Below are positions 34,501-42,405 of a stretch of DNA of 64,000 nucleotides, in pieces. Position numbers and translations under genes: made by a program. This DNA is from an uncultured Flavobacteriales bacterium. GTDB taxonomy: Bacteria > Bacteroidota > Bacteroidia > Flavobacteriales_D > Sanyastnellaceae. The notes beneath the pieces were generated by a model. It was not told the DNA's origin, ran no database searches, and saw only the letters and a program-made list of their open reading frames with translations. Numbering within the stretch: position 1 is the first letter of the stretch; each line of letters begins with the position of its first letter. The stretch lies in contig CALJKR010000073.1 of NCBI GenBank assembly GCA_937974555.1, positions 43,052 through 107,051 on the forward strand, given 5' to 3'.

Positions 34501-35562
34501 GACAATGGAATCGACGAAGATTGTACAGGTGCAGATGCGTCTTGCACGGTATCAGGTTGTACGGATGCTACAGCGTGTAACTATGATGCTGCAGCAACCA
34601 TTGATGACGGTTCTTGTACATACAGCACTACTTGGTACTTGGATGCTGATGCAGATGGATATTATACAATTACAGTTCAATCTTGTGTTTCACCAGGTGC
34701 TACTTTCAACAATGTTGGGGGAATTCAAGGAGATTGCAATGACAATGCCGCAGACGTGAATGCGGGAACTTCAGAAATTTGCGGAAATGACATTGACGAG
34801 AACTGTGATGGTATTGTGGCTCAATGTCCTGCAGGATGCCCCAACCCCGTAATTATTTCTATCGACTCTATCGCCAATTTGGAATGTTTTGGTATTCCAA
34901 CAGGCTACATCGGCGCGTCGGTAACTGGAGGTTCAGGTTTGTATTACGCACAATGGAACACCAACCCCATTCAGACCACTCCTTTTGCCAGCAATTTGCC
35001 CGCTGGATTCCATACGTTGATCGTTTTGGATACTGAAGGTTGCGCCGATACGGTGACTGTAGAAATTACCCAACCCGATGGAAGCTTCCCTGTTGTTTCA
35101 GGAAACAATGACACGGCTCCCGCCGAAAATGCTCAATACACAGTCAACACCTATCCTGGCGCGTCATATACATGGACAGTGACAGGAGGCGTAATTGTCT
35201 CTGGTCAGGGAACAGAAACCATCAATGTGGTTTGGAATGATGTCAATTTTGGAAATGTAACAGTGGTTCAAAATGCCAATGGATGTGAGTTATCCGACGG
35301 CATTACCATATTTGTTAATGGAGTGGGAGTGGATGAAGCGATAGAAGGACTTTGGTCCGTTTACCCCAATCCTGCCCGCGAGCAAGTCACTTTGCAAAGC
35401 AGTTTAAGTCAGTGGTCATGGGAGATTGTTGAAATGAACGGAAGAAAAGTGATGTCAGGCAATTCAACTTCATCATCTATGACACTTGATATTTCAAATT
35501 GTGCTCCAGGCTTGTATTTGGTCAGGACATCTGAAGGAATTGAGAAGTTAATAATCGAATAA
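31516..35562 (+). CDS. T9SS-secreted multidomain protein: heme motif, choice-of-anchor V, lamin-tail, ACNY and MopE modules
   Basis: This is a 1348-residue exported protein. A signal peptide is followed by a CIQCH heme-c motif (C40, C43, H44) and a Reeler-like choice-of-anchor V domain (to about 180). A lamin-tail domain (about 191-370, VVINEVDCDQSG) comes next. The middle has a starch-binding/E-set-like domain (VTFQVDMNTSTVAASGVFL, about 418-530). Six ACNY modules (GCxxxxACNYxxxATxDDGSCxY) and about six MopE modules then alternate in units of about 100 residues. A type A T9SS domain (SVYPNPAREQVTLQ) closes the protein. Probably located on the cell surface; binding of carbohydrate, Ca2+ or metal is suggested by the domains but not proven. 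It ends with a strong terminator. Confidence 0.85.
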   Translation: MRNKYYFSLFMCFFAWMMFNGVTSSAGKSGKSGAPGENTCIQCHSTNALNDPTGSITVNVAGVTNGQYTAGQTYQVSVTIAKTGQSLFGFSAVALDASGQNAGTLTAGADSHTEMSSASGTNRNYVTHNANGGLASNQKTFTFSWTAPTSGSVNFYFTGLAANNNGGTTGDFVYSSTLTLAPATMGGGVVVINEVDCDQSGPDSQEFVELYGTPNMSLTGYTIVFFNGNNSLAYSSFDLDGYSLDANGFFVLGNPLVPNVDLTFDPGASGFLQNGPDAVALYLADATAWPVDAPVSSTGLVDAVVYGTADPDATGLITVLTPGQLQVNETAGNIAECLARVPDGGTPLVVTSYVQQLPTPGTSNSTTVVAGCMNVNACNYNSAATVDDNSCLYTGATCDDGNPNSTGDAIDASCNCVGQVTQVNVTFQVDMNTSTVAASGVFLQGDFQNWQANPDIPMTDANADGVYTVTVVLPANSPFQYKFLNGTGGWEVTPALAACGTPDLVNVDGYNRADTTTTIDLTLPVVCFGSCNACPTSSTGCMIPNACNYDPTATINDIASCVFATTWYLDADADGYYVSSTSACTNPGAGYTSTAGINGDCNDAAASVHVGATEICGNGIDEDCSGADLSCGNAGCTDASACNYNAAATIDDGSCTYANLSYYTDADGDGFGAGNATLFCSNPGTGYSANDLDCNDAVVSINPNGVEICNGIDENCNGEIDEFVTITYYADTDLDGFGDLNVSALACTPPAGYVTNFDDCDDAIVTYLDADGDGEGSTTLDACGVGNSSDCNDNNAAINTTATEFCGNNIDENCDGADEVCTGIPGCTDNTACNYDPAATQNNGSCTYATVWYLDADADGYYVSTQSACANPGAGYTSTMGVNGDCDDASASINAAAIEICGDGIDQNCDGVDDACAILGCMDATACNYEPAATQDDGSCTFAVDWYLDLDVDGYASEVINACTSPGVDYTEAVLILTDCDDTDANINPGANDVCDNGIDEDCTGADASCTVSGCTDATACNYDAAATIDDGSCTYSTTWYLDADADGYYTITVQSCVSPGATFNNVGGIQGDCNDNAADVNAGTSEICGNDIDENCDGIVAQCPAGCPNPVIISIDSIANLECFGIPTGYIGASVTGGSGLYYAQWNTNPIQTTPFASNLPAGFHTLIVLDTEGCADTVTVEITQPDGSFPVVSGNNDTAPAENAQYTVNTYPGASYTWTVTGGVIVSGQGTETINVVWNDVNFGNVTVVQNANGCELSDGITIFVNGVGVDEAIEGLWSVYPNPAREQVTLQSSLSQWSWEIVEMNGRKVMSGNSTSSSMTLDISNCAPGLYLVRTSEGIEKLIIE

Positions 35563-35589
35563 AAAAGAGAGGCGAAAGCCTCTTTTTTT
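35561..35589 (+). terminator. Rho-independent terminator after the 1348-residue protein gene
   Basis: The hairpin AGAGGC-gaaa-GCCTCT with flanking A and T runs begins at the stop codon of the gene. The GAAA tetraloop and seven-T tail are typical. Confidence 0.85.
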
Positions 35590-35603
35590 AACTTATATTT
35601 TTT

Positions 35604-35611
35604 TATCTTTG
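35604..35611 (+). promoter_or_regulatory. -7 element of the 773-residue T9SS cargo gene
   Basis: TATCTTTG matches TAnnTTTG exactly, 20 bases before the ATG at 35632. The normal -33 position falls in the preceding terminator T-run and has no TTG. Confidence 0.6.
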
Positions 35612-35631
35612 TAAGGCTAAATTATCTAAAA

Positions 35632-37953
35632 ATGAAAAAACTCTACATTTCTCTTGGCTTGATGGCTATGGGAGTTGCAGCAATCGCACAAAACGTTGCT
35701 CCAATTCACAAAAGCCCAGCTAGAAAAGTTCTTACCAAAAATCAGGTAAGTCCTACAACGGTGATCACTCACCAAGAATTGAATCATGCTTCAAGCGCTG
35801 ACCGCGTTGTTGCTTTTCAAGAAGATTTCCAAGGTGTTTCTTTGGCTGGTGGTAACCCAGGTGTTATCCCAGCAGGTTGGATCACCAACGAAACCACTAC
35901 TGCTACAGCTGGTGTAACTACACCCGCTTTCAAAATTTATAATTCTGCATTGGCCAACGCAGGTGGCTACTGGCCGGTTCCTCAAGTTGGAGTGAACAAC
36001 AAGTTTGCAGGTGTGAATGATGATCCAGCTCCATGTGACTGTGATTTCATCGATGCATGGTTACAAACTCCAGCCATTGCATTGAACGAGTATGAGTACA
36101 CGACTACTACACAAGATGTGTGGGGAATCGTAACCACTACACCAGTAACTGATATCTGGAATGACGTTCAAGATTTGGGTTCAGGTCCTCAATTGTTGGC
36201 GCAAATTTTGGCTCCAAACGGAACCATCATTTGGGAATCCGTTTCTTTGGCTTTTGACGTTGCAGGTGCAGGTCTTCCTTTGACTGTAAACGTAAATGGC
36301 ATGGACTACCCAGTATTCTCTGCTGGAACTTTGGATATTTCTGGTTTGATGTTGAGCGGTGACTTGGATGTTACCATCACATCTGCAGATGGAATCGAAG
36401 TGATGACTAACGTTGTTGTAAGTGCTTCTGGTACATACGAAACAGGTGAGGTTATCAATGACACTATTCCTGCAAATCCTGGTGATGCAGGTGCTGAAGT
36501 CGTTGGTGTAATCGATGTTGTAGATTCTACTTTCGTAGGTAACTACACCATGGGATTTGACTTCTTCCACGATCAAAACTTTGGCGGTGGTGAAGCTACT
36601 GTTCAAGTTTCAAATGATGGTGGTGCTTCTTGGAGCATTATCGATACTTTGGCTGTGGATGGTTCATACTGGCAAAGCATCGTTTTGCCATTGTACAGCT
36701 ACAATGGTCAAACAATCCACGTACGTTTCCAATGGTCTGACAATGGAGCTTGGGCTTCTGGTTTTGCTGTAGACAACGTGATTATTCAAACTGCTTTGGA
36801 TAATGATATGGCCATTGCCAAAACAATCGCTTCTGACTGGAACAATGCTACTTTCGGTTTGGGTTTCTGGGAATATGCTCAGGTTCCTGTATCTCAAGTT
36901 AGCCCCATCCGTGCTACTTCAGTGGTATACAATGCGGGTTACTTCGATCAACCTGGTGTTTATGTAGATTATGAAGTTAGCTTTGATGGAACATCTCAAG
37001 CTACTTGGTCTACTGATATCTTGGATGTAGTTTCTTTGGATAAAGATACTTTGTCTGCTGTGTCTGCTTGGACTCCTTCTGCTGTAGGTTCTGTTACTAT
37101 TGCTTCTACCGTTGTTTCACCTGCTGGTGATGACAATTTGGCTAACAACACTGGTTCTGCTTCATTGGCTATTACCAATGATATCTACGCTCGTGACTTG
37201 GGTGCTGCTCAAGCTTTCGTAGGTCCTGGCGCTGCTTATGAGTACGGAAACTTGTTTGACATCTATGCCAACGATACCATTGGTGCTATCGATGTTGCTG
37301 TAAACTTTGCAACAGCTGACGAAGGTTCTTTGATTCAAGGTAAATTGTACGAATTCACAGGTTTGGATGCTACAGGCCTTCCAACTTTAACTGACTTGGG
37401 TATCTCTACAATCGAATATGCTGTAACTGCTGCTGATAATAACGCTGCAGGTGGTTCATCTTTCATTCACTTGTCTTTCACAGACGAAGTGATTGTTGAA
37501 GCAGGAAAAATCTACATGGCTACTTTGATTTCTGACGGTGCTATCCGCACGCCAGTTGCAGGTAACAATGATTGGGTTGTGTCTTGGTTGAATGATGGTA
37601 CAGGTTGGGGCGCAACAGGCGGAATCCCAATGATCCGTCTGAACTTTGACGAGTCTTTGATGCAAGACATCAATGTTGCTGAGAACAACAACAACGGTGT
37701 TGTTTTGTCTCAAAACATGCCAAACCCAGCTGCTGCTAACACCGTAGTAAACTATTCTTTGAATAACAACGAGCAAGTTTCTTTGATCGTTCGTGATATC
37801 ACTGGTAGAATCGTTATGAATATCAACGAAGGTGTTCAAGCTGCAGGTAACCACTCAATCAACATCAATGTTGAGTCTTTGGGTGCTGGTATCTACACTT
37901 ATACTTTGAACGCTGGTAGTGTTCACATGACTAAAGAAATGATGGTTAAATAA
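35632..37953 (+). CDS. T9SS cargo protein, choice-of-anchor J type, probably highly expressed
   Basis: This is a 773-residue exported protein. A signal peptide (MKKLYISLGLMAMGVAAIAQ) is followed by a choice-of-anchor J/MAM-like beta domain (FQEDFQGVSLAGGNPGVIPA, then DFIDAWLQTPAIALNEYEY). A second half (from about 390, AIAKTIASDW) has beta-sandwich segments. A type A T9SS domain closes it (LSQNMPNPAAANTVVNYSLN to KEMMVK). Codon choice is unlike the neighbours: Ala, Gly, Ser, Thr and Val are mostly GCT, GGT, TCT, ACT and GTT or GTA, and Asn is mostly AAC. That is the usual mark of high expression. It has its own -7 element and terminator. Function unknown; abundant secreted or surface protein is my inference. 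Confidence 0.85.
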   Translation: MKKLYISLGLMAMGVAAIAQNVAPIHKSPARKVLTKNQVSPTTVITHQELNHASSADRVVAFQEDFQGVSLAGGNPGVIPAGWITNETTTATAGVTTPAFKIYNSALANAGGYWPVPQVGVNNKFAGVNDDPAPCDCDFIDAWLQTPAIALNEYEYTTTTQDVWGIVTTTPVTDIWNDVQDLGSGPQLLAQILAPNGTIIWESVSLAFDVAGAGLPLTVNVNGMDYPVFSAGTLDISGLMLSGDLDVTITSADGIEVMTNVVVSASGTYETGEVINDTIPANPGDAGAEVVGVIDVVDSTFVGNYTMGFDFFHDQNFGGGEATVQVSNDGGASWSIIDTLAVDGSYWQSIVLPLYSYNGQTIHVRFQWSDNGAWASGFAVDNVIIQTALDNDMAIAKTIASDWNNATFGLGFWEYAQVPVSQVSPIRATSVVYNAGYFDQPGVYVDYEVSFDGTSQATWSTDILDVVSLDKDTLSAVSAWTPSAVGSVTIASTVVSPAGDDNLANNTGSASLAITNDIYARDLGAAQAFVGPGAAYEYGNLFDIYANDTIGAIDVAVNFATADEGSLIQGKLYEFTGLDATGLPTLTDLGISTIEYAVTAADNNAAGGSSFIHLSFTDEVIVEAGKIYMATLISDGAIRTPVAGNNDWVVSWLNDGTGWGATGGIPMIRLNFDESLMQDINVAENNNNGVVLSQNMPNPAAANTVVNYSLNNNEQVSLIVRDITGRIVMNINEGVQAAGNHSININVESLGAGIYTYTLNAGSVHMTKEMMVK

Positions 37954-37970
37954 TCAGATTTTTTAGCAAT

Positions 37971-38003
37971 AAAAAGAAGGCCTCCAATTGGAGGCCTTTT
38001 TGT
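37971..38003 (+). terminator. Terminator overlapping the next gene's promoter
   Basis: The hairpin AGGCCTCC-aatt-GGAGGCCT with A-rich and T-rich flanks follows the 773-residue gene. The TTG at its apex (37988-37990) is also the likely -33 box of the next gene. Confidence 0.88.
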
Positions 38004-38015
38004 TTGTTATATTTG
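37988..38015 (+). promoter_or_regulatory. Promoter of the 659-residue T9SS cargo gene
   Basis: TTG at 37988-37990, 17 bases, then TATATTTG at 38008-38015 (exact TAnnTTTG), ending 18 bases before the ATG at 38034. The -33 box lies inside the terminator hairpin of the gene before. Confidence 0.65.
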
Positions 38016-38033
38016 TCCATCATCAAGGAAAAA

Positions 38034-40013
38034 ATGAAAAAACAAATTTTATCAGCTTTGTTCTTTGCAGCCGCTTTTACAGTGATTGCTCAAAAGAATA
38101 ACAACGAACCTTTGCATGCGCCAAAGGTGGTTCAGCCTCAAGAAATTCGTCAAACCCCTGTGACGGCAACAGCTGCTGATCGCGGTGGTGCGATTGTTTT
38201 CACTGAGGATTTCAGCAACGGCTTCGGCTCATGGTTGCCATGGGACAGCAGTGCAGACACCTCCATTTGGATGGTGGCCAATGCCAATAGTCCAGCAGGT
38301 GCTTACACTTCAAGCGCTCCCGCAATGACTGGACCAACTACCTCTACGGGATGGGTGATTTTTGATGCAGATTTGTACCAAGGAGGTACCATTAGCGCAA
38401 CAAACCCCGCTGAGGATGTATACGGTTGGTTGCAAAGCCCAGCCATCGATTGTAGTACTTTGTCTTCTGTGGTTGTAGAGTACAATCAATATTTTATCTA
38501 TTGTTGTTTCTCTGCTTCTCCTTTGACGGTTGAAGTTTCCAATGATGGCGGTGTTACTTGGGTTGTTTTCCCAGGTCATGGTGATTTCTCACCATCTGCC
38601 AATTCATTCTCAGCAAATCCCTTGAATACTACAGTAGATATCTCTTGTGTCGCTGCAAACCAACCCAATGTATTGGTTCGTTTTGGTTACAACACCGCGC
38701 AAACGTCAGGATACTCTCACTACTTCTGGGGATTGGATGATATTTCAGTTTACGGAAATCCAAAGACCAATGATATCGAGGTGCGTCAAATCACCAACGG
38801 TGACGTATTCAATGTTTGGGAATATCGTTTAACGCCAATGGAGCAACGCATTACCAGCGCGGACGGTGGTCAAATGGTGGGTATCCTTTCTCGCAATGTG
38901 GGATCTGCCAATCAAACCAACGTGAACGTTCAAATTGATATCACCGATGCTTCAGGTACTGTGGTGCATTCGCAAACCGAAGTAATCGCCGATATGCCTT
39001 CTTACGCCAATGCTCCTGAGTGTCCTGCTTTTGTTAATGACACGATGTATGTTAATACAGGTTGGGAACCAACAGCTACAGGTGTTTATACCATCACGGT
39101 TACCATGACAGCGGATTCTACTGATGAAACCCCAGCCAACAATGTGATGTCCCGTGTAATCGAATTCTCCGCAGATGAGTATGGTCATGATGATACTGCT
39201 TTGGATATTGAATTAACGGCCACTACAGTGGATGGTTCAAATCCTGTGGTGTATGAACCACATGGCTATGGAACATTCTTCCATTTCCCATATCCAGGAT
39301 CATTTGCTTATGGTTCTACTGTTTTGATGGGTAATAATTCAGATATCGGCGCTTATTTCAGCACTGTATTGTATCAGGCTACAGATGGTTTGAATAACGC
39401 ACCTGGTGTTGCAGCCTCTAATGAATTTGAATTGACACAACAAATGATTGGCACTACTGGCTCTGAACCCTTCTATTACTTGCCTTTTGCAGATCCAGCA
39501 GAAATGTTGCCTGGTGAGGTTTACTTCAATTGTGTAATCACCAACCCAGAGGCTACATCAACTCCAACAGCGACCACTGATTTGCAAATGACCATGTTGG
39601 CGCAAGACAATGCTGATTCTGATAACTCTACTGCAGAGATCTCAAGAACAGGAAGCAATACCTATGCATGGTTTACTTCAAGATCTTATTCTCCCGCATT
39701 GCGTTTGATTTTGTCTGAGCGTGTATCGGTTGATGAAATCAACGGTGAGTCTTTGCAAACTTTCAAATTGTTCCCAAATCCTGCAGTTCAGGTAGCTCAA
39801 GTGCAATACACTTTGAAACAGAATGTAGCAGTGGCTTATGAAGTTCGTGATTTGCAAGGCAAATTGGTAACCTATTCCAACTTGGGGATCAAGAATGCTG
39901 GAACCCACTCTTTAGAATTGCCAGTATCACAATGGGGCGTTGGTCAATACCAAGTGTCTCTTGTGGTTGACGGAAAGAAGATGTACACCAAGGCACTTCA
40001 AGTGACCAAATAA
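38034..40013 (+). CDS. T9SS cargo protein, choice-of-anchor J type
   Basis: This is a 659-residue exported protein with a signal peptide (MKKQILSALFFAAAFTVIAQ). A choice-of-anchor J-like domain follows (VFTEDFSNGFGSWLPWDSSA, then DVYGWLQSPAIDCSTLSSV, VEVSNDGGVTW). A middle beta-sandwich region comes next (DIEVRQITNGDVFNVWEYRL onwards). The type A T9SS domain is at the C-terminus (KLFPNPAVQVAQVQYTL to ALQVTK). It shares the signal-anchor-J-CTD plan with the gene just upstream and may be a distant paralog. The ATG at 38034 is used, since the frame from 38004 adds residues ahead of the signal peptide and runs through the -7 box. Function unknown. Confidence 0.83.
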   Translation: MKKQILSALFFAAAFTVIAQKNNNEPLHAPKVVQPQEIRQTPVTATAADRGGAIVFTEDFSNGFGSWLPWDSSADTSIWMVANANSPAGAYTSSAPAMTGPTTSTGWVIFDADLYQGGTISATNPAEDVYGWLQSPAIDCSTLSSVVVEYNQYFIYCCFSASPLTVEVSNDGGVTWVVFPGHGDFSPSANSFSANPLNTTVDISCVAANQPNVLVRFGYNTAQTSGYSHYFWGLDDISVYGNPKTNDIEVRQITNGDVFNVWEYRLTPMEQRITSADGGQMVGILSRNVGSANQTNVNVQIDITDASGTVVHSQTEVIADMPSYANAPECPAFVNDTMYVNTGWEPTATGVYTITVTMTADSTDETPANNVMSRVIEFSADEYGHDDTALDIELTATTVDGSNPVVYEPHGYGTFFHFPYPGSFAYGSTVLMGNNSDIGAYFSTVLYQATDGLNNAPGVAASNEFELTQQMIGTTGSEPFYYLPFADPAEMLPGEVYFNCVITNPEATSTPTATTDLQMTMLAQDNADSDNSTAEISRTGSNTYAWFTSRSYSPALRLILSERVSVDEINGESLQTFKLFPNPAVQVAQVQYTLKQNVAVAYEVRDLQGKLVTYSNLGIKNAGTHSLELPVSQWGVGQYQVSLVVDGKKMYTKALQVTK

Positions 40014-40021
40014 AGAAAATT

Positions 40022-40047
40022 AAAAAGGGACTTCGGTCCCTTTTTTT
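40022..40047 (+). terminator. UUCG-loop terminator before pgk
   Basis: AAAAAGGGAC-ttcg-GTCCCTTTTTTT is an ideal rho-independent terminator with a UUCG tetraloop, 8 bases after the stop of the cargo gene. Confidence 0.92.
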
Positions 40048-40059
40048 ATGAAACGAAAT

Positions 40060-40067
40060 TAGCTTTG
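40060..40067 (+). promoter_or_regulatory. -7 element of pgk
   Basis: TAGCTTTG is an exact TAnnTTTG match ending 14 bases before the pgk ATG. No TTG is visible upstream at the normal spacing. Confidence 0.55.
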
Positions 40068-40081
40068 CAAAAACAATTATT

Positions 40082-41278
40082 ATGTACCAGATAGATCAAG
40101 TTTCTTTTGCCAACAAACGTGTTTTGGTTCGTGTGGATTTCAATGTCCCTTTGGATGCTGAATTGAACATCACCGATGATACCCGAATCAAGGCCGCCAT
40201 TCCAACGATTCAAAAGTTATTGAATGATGGGGCCAAGGTGATTTTGATGTCGCATTTGGGTCGTCCCAAAAACGGACCAGAGGCGGTTTTTTCATTGCAA
40301 CATGTTATTCCTGGATTAAAGAAATACTTGAGTTGTGGGGTTGCTTTTGTGGAGGATTGTATCGGTGAAAAAGTACAACATGCGGTTGATGCGATGCCTT
40401 GGGGTTCTGTGATGGTGATGGAAAACCTAAGGTTTTATAAAGAAGAGGAAAAAGGTGATGAGTTTTTTGCGGGACAGATTGCTGAAAATGGGGATGCATA
40501 TGTAAACGATGCATTTGGGACAGCGCACAGAGCGCACGCCAGTACAGCATTGATTGCTCGTTTTTTCCCAACGGATAAATATTTTGGATACTTGATGGAG
40601 AACGAAGTGCAAGCGATTGACAAGGTGCTTCACTCAGAAGAGAAACCGGTTGTTGCAATTGTTGGTGGTTCCAAGGTGTCATCTAAAATTGGCATCATTG
40701 AGAACTTGATTCAGAAAGTAGACGCATTGATCATCGGTGGTGGAATGGCCTTTACTTTCGTTAAGGCGATGGGAGGAAAAGTAGGAAGTTCATTGGTTGA
40801 GGAGGATCGATTGGATCAAGCTTTGGATCTGCTTAAAAAGGCCGAGGCCAGAGGTGTAAAGATGTTGTTGCCTGTGGATGCAATTGTTGCGGACAAGTTC
40901 AGTGGGGATGCCAATACAAAGGTCTGCAAGATCAATGAGATAGAGGAAGGTTGGATGGGATTGGATATCGCATCTGAATCCATTGCATTGTTTAATCAAA
41001 CCATCACCTCTGCACGTATCGTGCTTTGGAATGGGCCCATGGGTGTATTTGAGATTCCGGCATTTGCCAATGGAACCAAAGCCATTGCGGAAGATTTGGT
41101 AAGGGCCACTGCCAATGGCGCATTCACATTGGTGGGCGGCGGTGATTCAGTGGCTGCGATCAATCAAATGGGAATGGCGGAACAGGTAAGCTATGTAAGC
41201 ACTGGAGGTGGTGCCATGTTGGAGAGTTTGGAAGGTATCGTGTTACCAGGAATTGCAGCTATCCGGAATGTCGGATAA
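40082..41278 (+). CDS. pgk: Phosphoglycerate kinase
   Basis: This 398-residue glycolytic enzyme transfers phosphate between 1,3-bisphosphoglycerate and ADP. Motifs present are VLVRVDFNVPLD at the start, SHLGRPKNG (3-PG binding), VMVMENLRFYKEEEKGD, NDAFGTAHRAHAST, AIVGGSKVSSKIGIIENL (hinge and nucleotide-binding lysine), WNGPMGVFE and the C-terminal TLVGGGDSVAAI phosphate loop. Length is normal. It is monocistronic with its own -7 element. Its 3' end overlaps the 3' end of the convergent NadR-like kinase gene by 20 bases, so no room is left for a terminator between them. Confidence 0.97.
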   Translation: MYQIDQVSFANKRVLVRVDFNVPLDAELNITDDTRIKAAIPTIQKLLNDGAKVILMSHLGRPKNGPEAVFSLQHVIPGLKKYLSCGVAFVEDCIGEKVQHAVDAMPWGSVMVMENLRFYKEEEKGDEFFAGQIAENGDAYVNDAFGTAHRAHASTALIARFFPTDKYFGYLMENEVQAIDKVLHSEEKPVVAIVGGSKVSSKIGIIENLIQKVDALIIGGGMAFTFVKAMGGKVGSSLVEEDRLDQALDLLKKAEARGVKMLLPVDAIVADKFSGDANTKVCKINEIEEGWMGLDIASESIALFNQTITSARIVLWNGPMGVFEIPAFANGTKAIAEDLVRATANGAFTLVGGGDSVAAINQMGMAEQVSYVSTGGGAMLESLEGIVLPGIAAIRNVG

Positions 41279-41771
41279 GCCATAGCACCTCTTGGACCCG
41301 TTCATTCAAATCCATGGATTCAATTTTGTAATACTCCTTGTGATTCAATAATTCAAGATGCTCTCGCCAGAGGGCATCTCTGCTTTCAGGCCCTTGTCGA
41401 AGCGGATCATTCTCCCAATCCAAGTCAGGTGGGCACAGGATATATAGGTGGTTGTTTTTTAAAAAACGATGCATCAACAGTCCTTGCATGGGATGATTCT
41501 CATGCCTACTCCAAAGGGCCAGATTCAACTCATCGGTGTCCCAAATGCAAAGTGCATGCTGCTCACACGCATCGTAATGATTCAAGCTATACTGAAACAC
41601 TGCGGTAAGAACCGCTGGAGTGTAGGGCGGCGTTATTTTATTTTCTTCCAACCAAATTCGATTGTACTCAGGTACAAATTCAGCCATCGGTATGTGGGGA
41701 GCCAAAGCTTGCCAAAGAGATGACTTTCCGGTACTTTCTGGACCCGCTATTACCCAATGCTTATTTTTCAT
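41259..41771 (-). CDS. NadR-like nicotinamide riboside kinase (AAA_28 type ATPase)
   Basis: This is a 170-residue P-loop kinase. The Walker A GPESTGKSS lies at residues 10-18, next to WVIAG. EFVPEYNRIWLEE and the ICIWDTDELN-type segment (CIWDTDELNLALW) match the C-terminal ribosylnicotinamide kinase domain of NadR, without the adenylyltransferase domain. It would phosphorylate nicotinamide riboside to NMN. It overlaps the pnuC stop by 4 bases (ATGA), a strong functional link: PnuC imports the riboside and the kinase traps it. The frame from 41837 begins inside pnuC, so the ATG at 41771 is used. Substrate is inferred from domain type plus neighbour. Confidence 0.83.
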   Translation of the reverse strand: MKNKHWVIAGPESTGKSSLWQALAPHIPMAEFVPEYNRIWLEENKITPPYTPAVLTAVFQYSLNHYDACEQHALCIWDTDELNLALWSRHENHPMQGLLMHRFLKNNHLYILCPPDLDWENDPLRQGPESRDALWREHLELLNHKEYYKIESMDLNERVQEVLWLIRHSG

Positions 41772-42325
41772 TTGAAGATGTGAAAATAGCCTTGTATGGC
41801 CAATACCGTGTATAAAACGAACAGCAATCCAATCCATCTTAAATTTCTACGGTAAAACATGAAGCTGGAAATGATGTTGATGAAAATAAAATACAACCAA
41901 GCACTTTCAAAGCCATTCATTAACAAAACGGTTGCCCAAAGGGAAAAAGTGGTGATTATAGCATCCAAGTAGGGAAGCGCTGCCGTGGTTTTGGTTTGCA
42001 AAACAAAGCCCATGGTCCATCCGCCTGCCAATCCCACGGCTATTCCTAAGCCATGCAGCCAGGGGCTTTCGATCCAAGCAGTCCCACTGAAATGCTGGAA
42101 ATATCCATATAGAGCCAAAACGGCATAGATCCATTGGAGCAAAACATCTGCAAAAAGTTTCCTTTTAAAACTCAGTACGCTCAATAGCAAGGGACCCAAA
42201 ATCCCGCAAACAAATGCCCATGGATTTTCGAGTTGAAACAACACTGTAAAACCCAAATTCAAAAGCACTGCCAACCATTCGATGAATCGAGTGCTCAATT
42301 TTGAATCTGACTTTTGATTGTCCAT
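41768..42325 (-). CDS. pnuC: PnuC-family nicotinamide riboside transporter
   Basis: This 185-residue membrane protein has about seven hydrophobic segments. TTAALPYLDAIITTFSLWA and the NIISSFMFYRRNLRWIGLLFVLYTVLAIQGY region, shortened here only in part, match the PnuC family; WIGLLFVLYTVLAIQGY is the diagnostic end. PnuC is a facilitator that imports nicotinamide riboside (or thiamine or riboflavin in other sub-families). The adjacent NadR-like kinase, coupled by an ATGA overlap, argues for nicotinamide riboside. A TTG-N18-CATCTTTG promoter ends 4 bases before its ATG. No riboswitch-like structure fits in that short leader. Confidence 0.87.
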   Translation of the reverse strand: MDNQKSDSKLSTRFIEWLAVLLNLGFTVLFQLENPWAFVCGILGPLLLSVLSFKRKLFADVLLQWIYAVLALYGYFQHFSGTAWIESPWLHGLGIAVGLAGGWTMGFVLQTKTTAALPYLDAIITTFSLWATVLLMNGFESAWLYFIFINIISSFMFYRRNLRWIGLLFVLYTVLAIQGYFHIFK

Positions 42326-42329
42326 GCCG

Positions 42330-42358
42330 CAAAGATGTGGACGAATTTAAAAAATCAA
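42330..42358 (-). promoter_or_regulatory. Near-leaderless promoter of pnuC (TTG-N18-CATCTTTG)
   Basis: Read on the minus strand: TTG (42356-42358), 18 bases, CATCTTTG (42330-42337), then 4 bases to the ATG at 42325. The layout is base-for-base the same in spacing as the kdsD promoter. Confidence 0.6.
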
Positions 42359-42405
42359 TGTTAATAGCTTTTTAATCCGCAAGTTTTTGCCCTTGGGGTT
42401 AAGGC

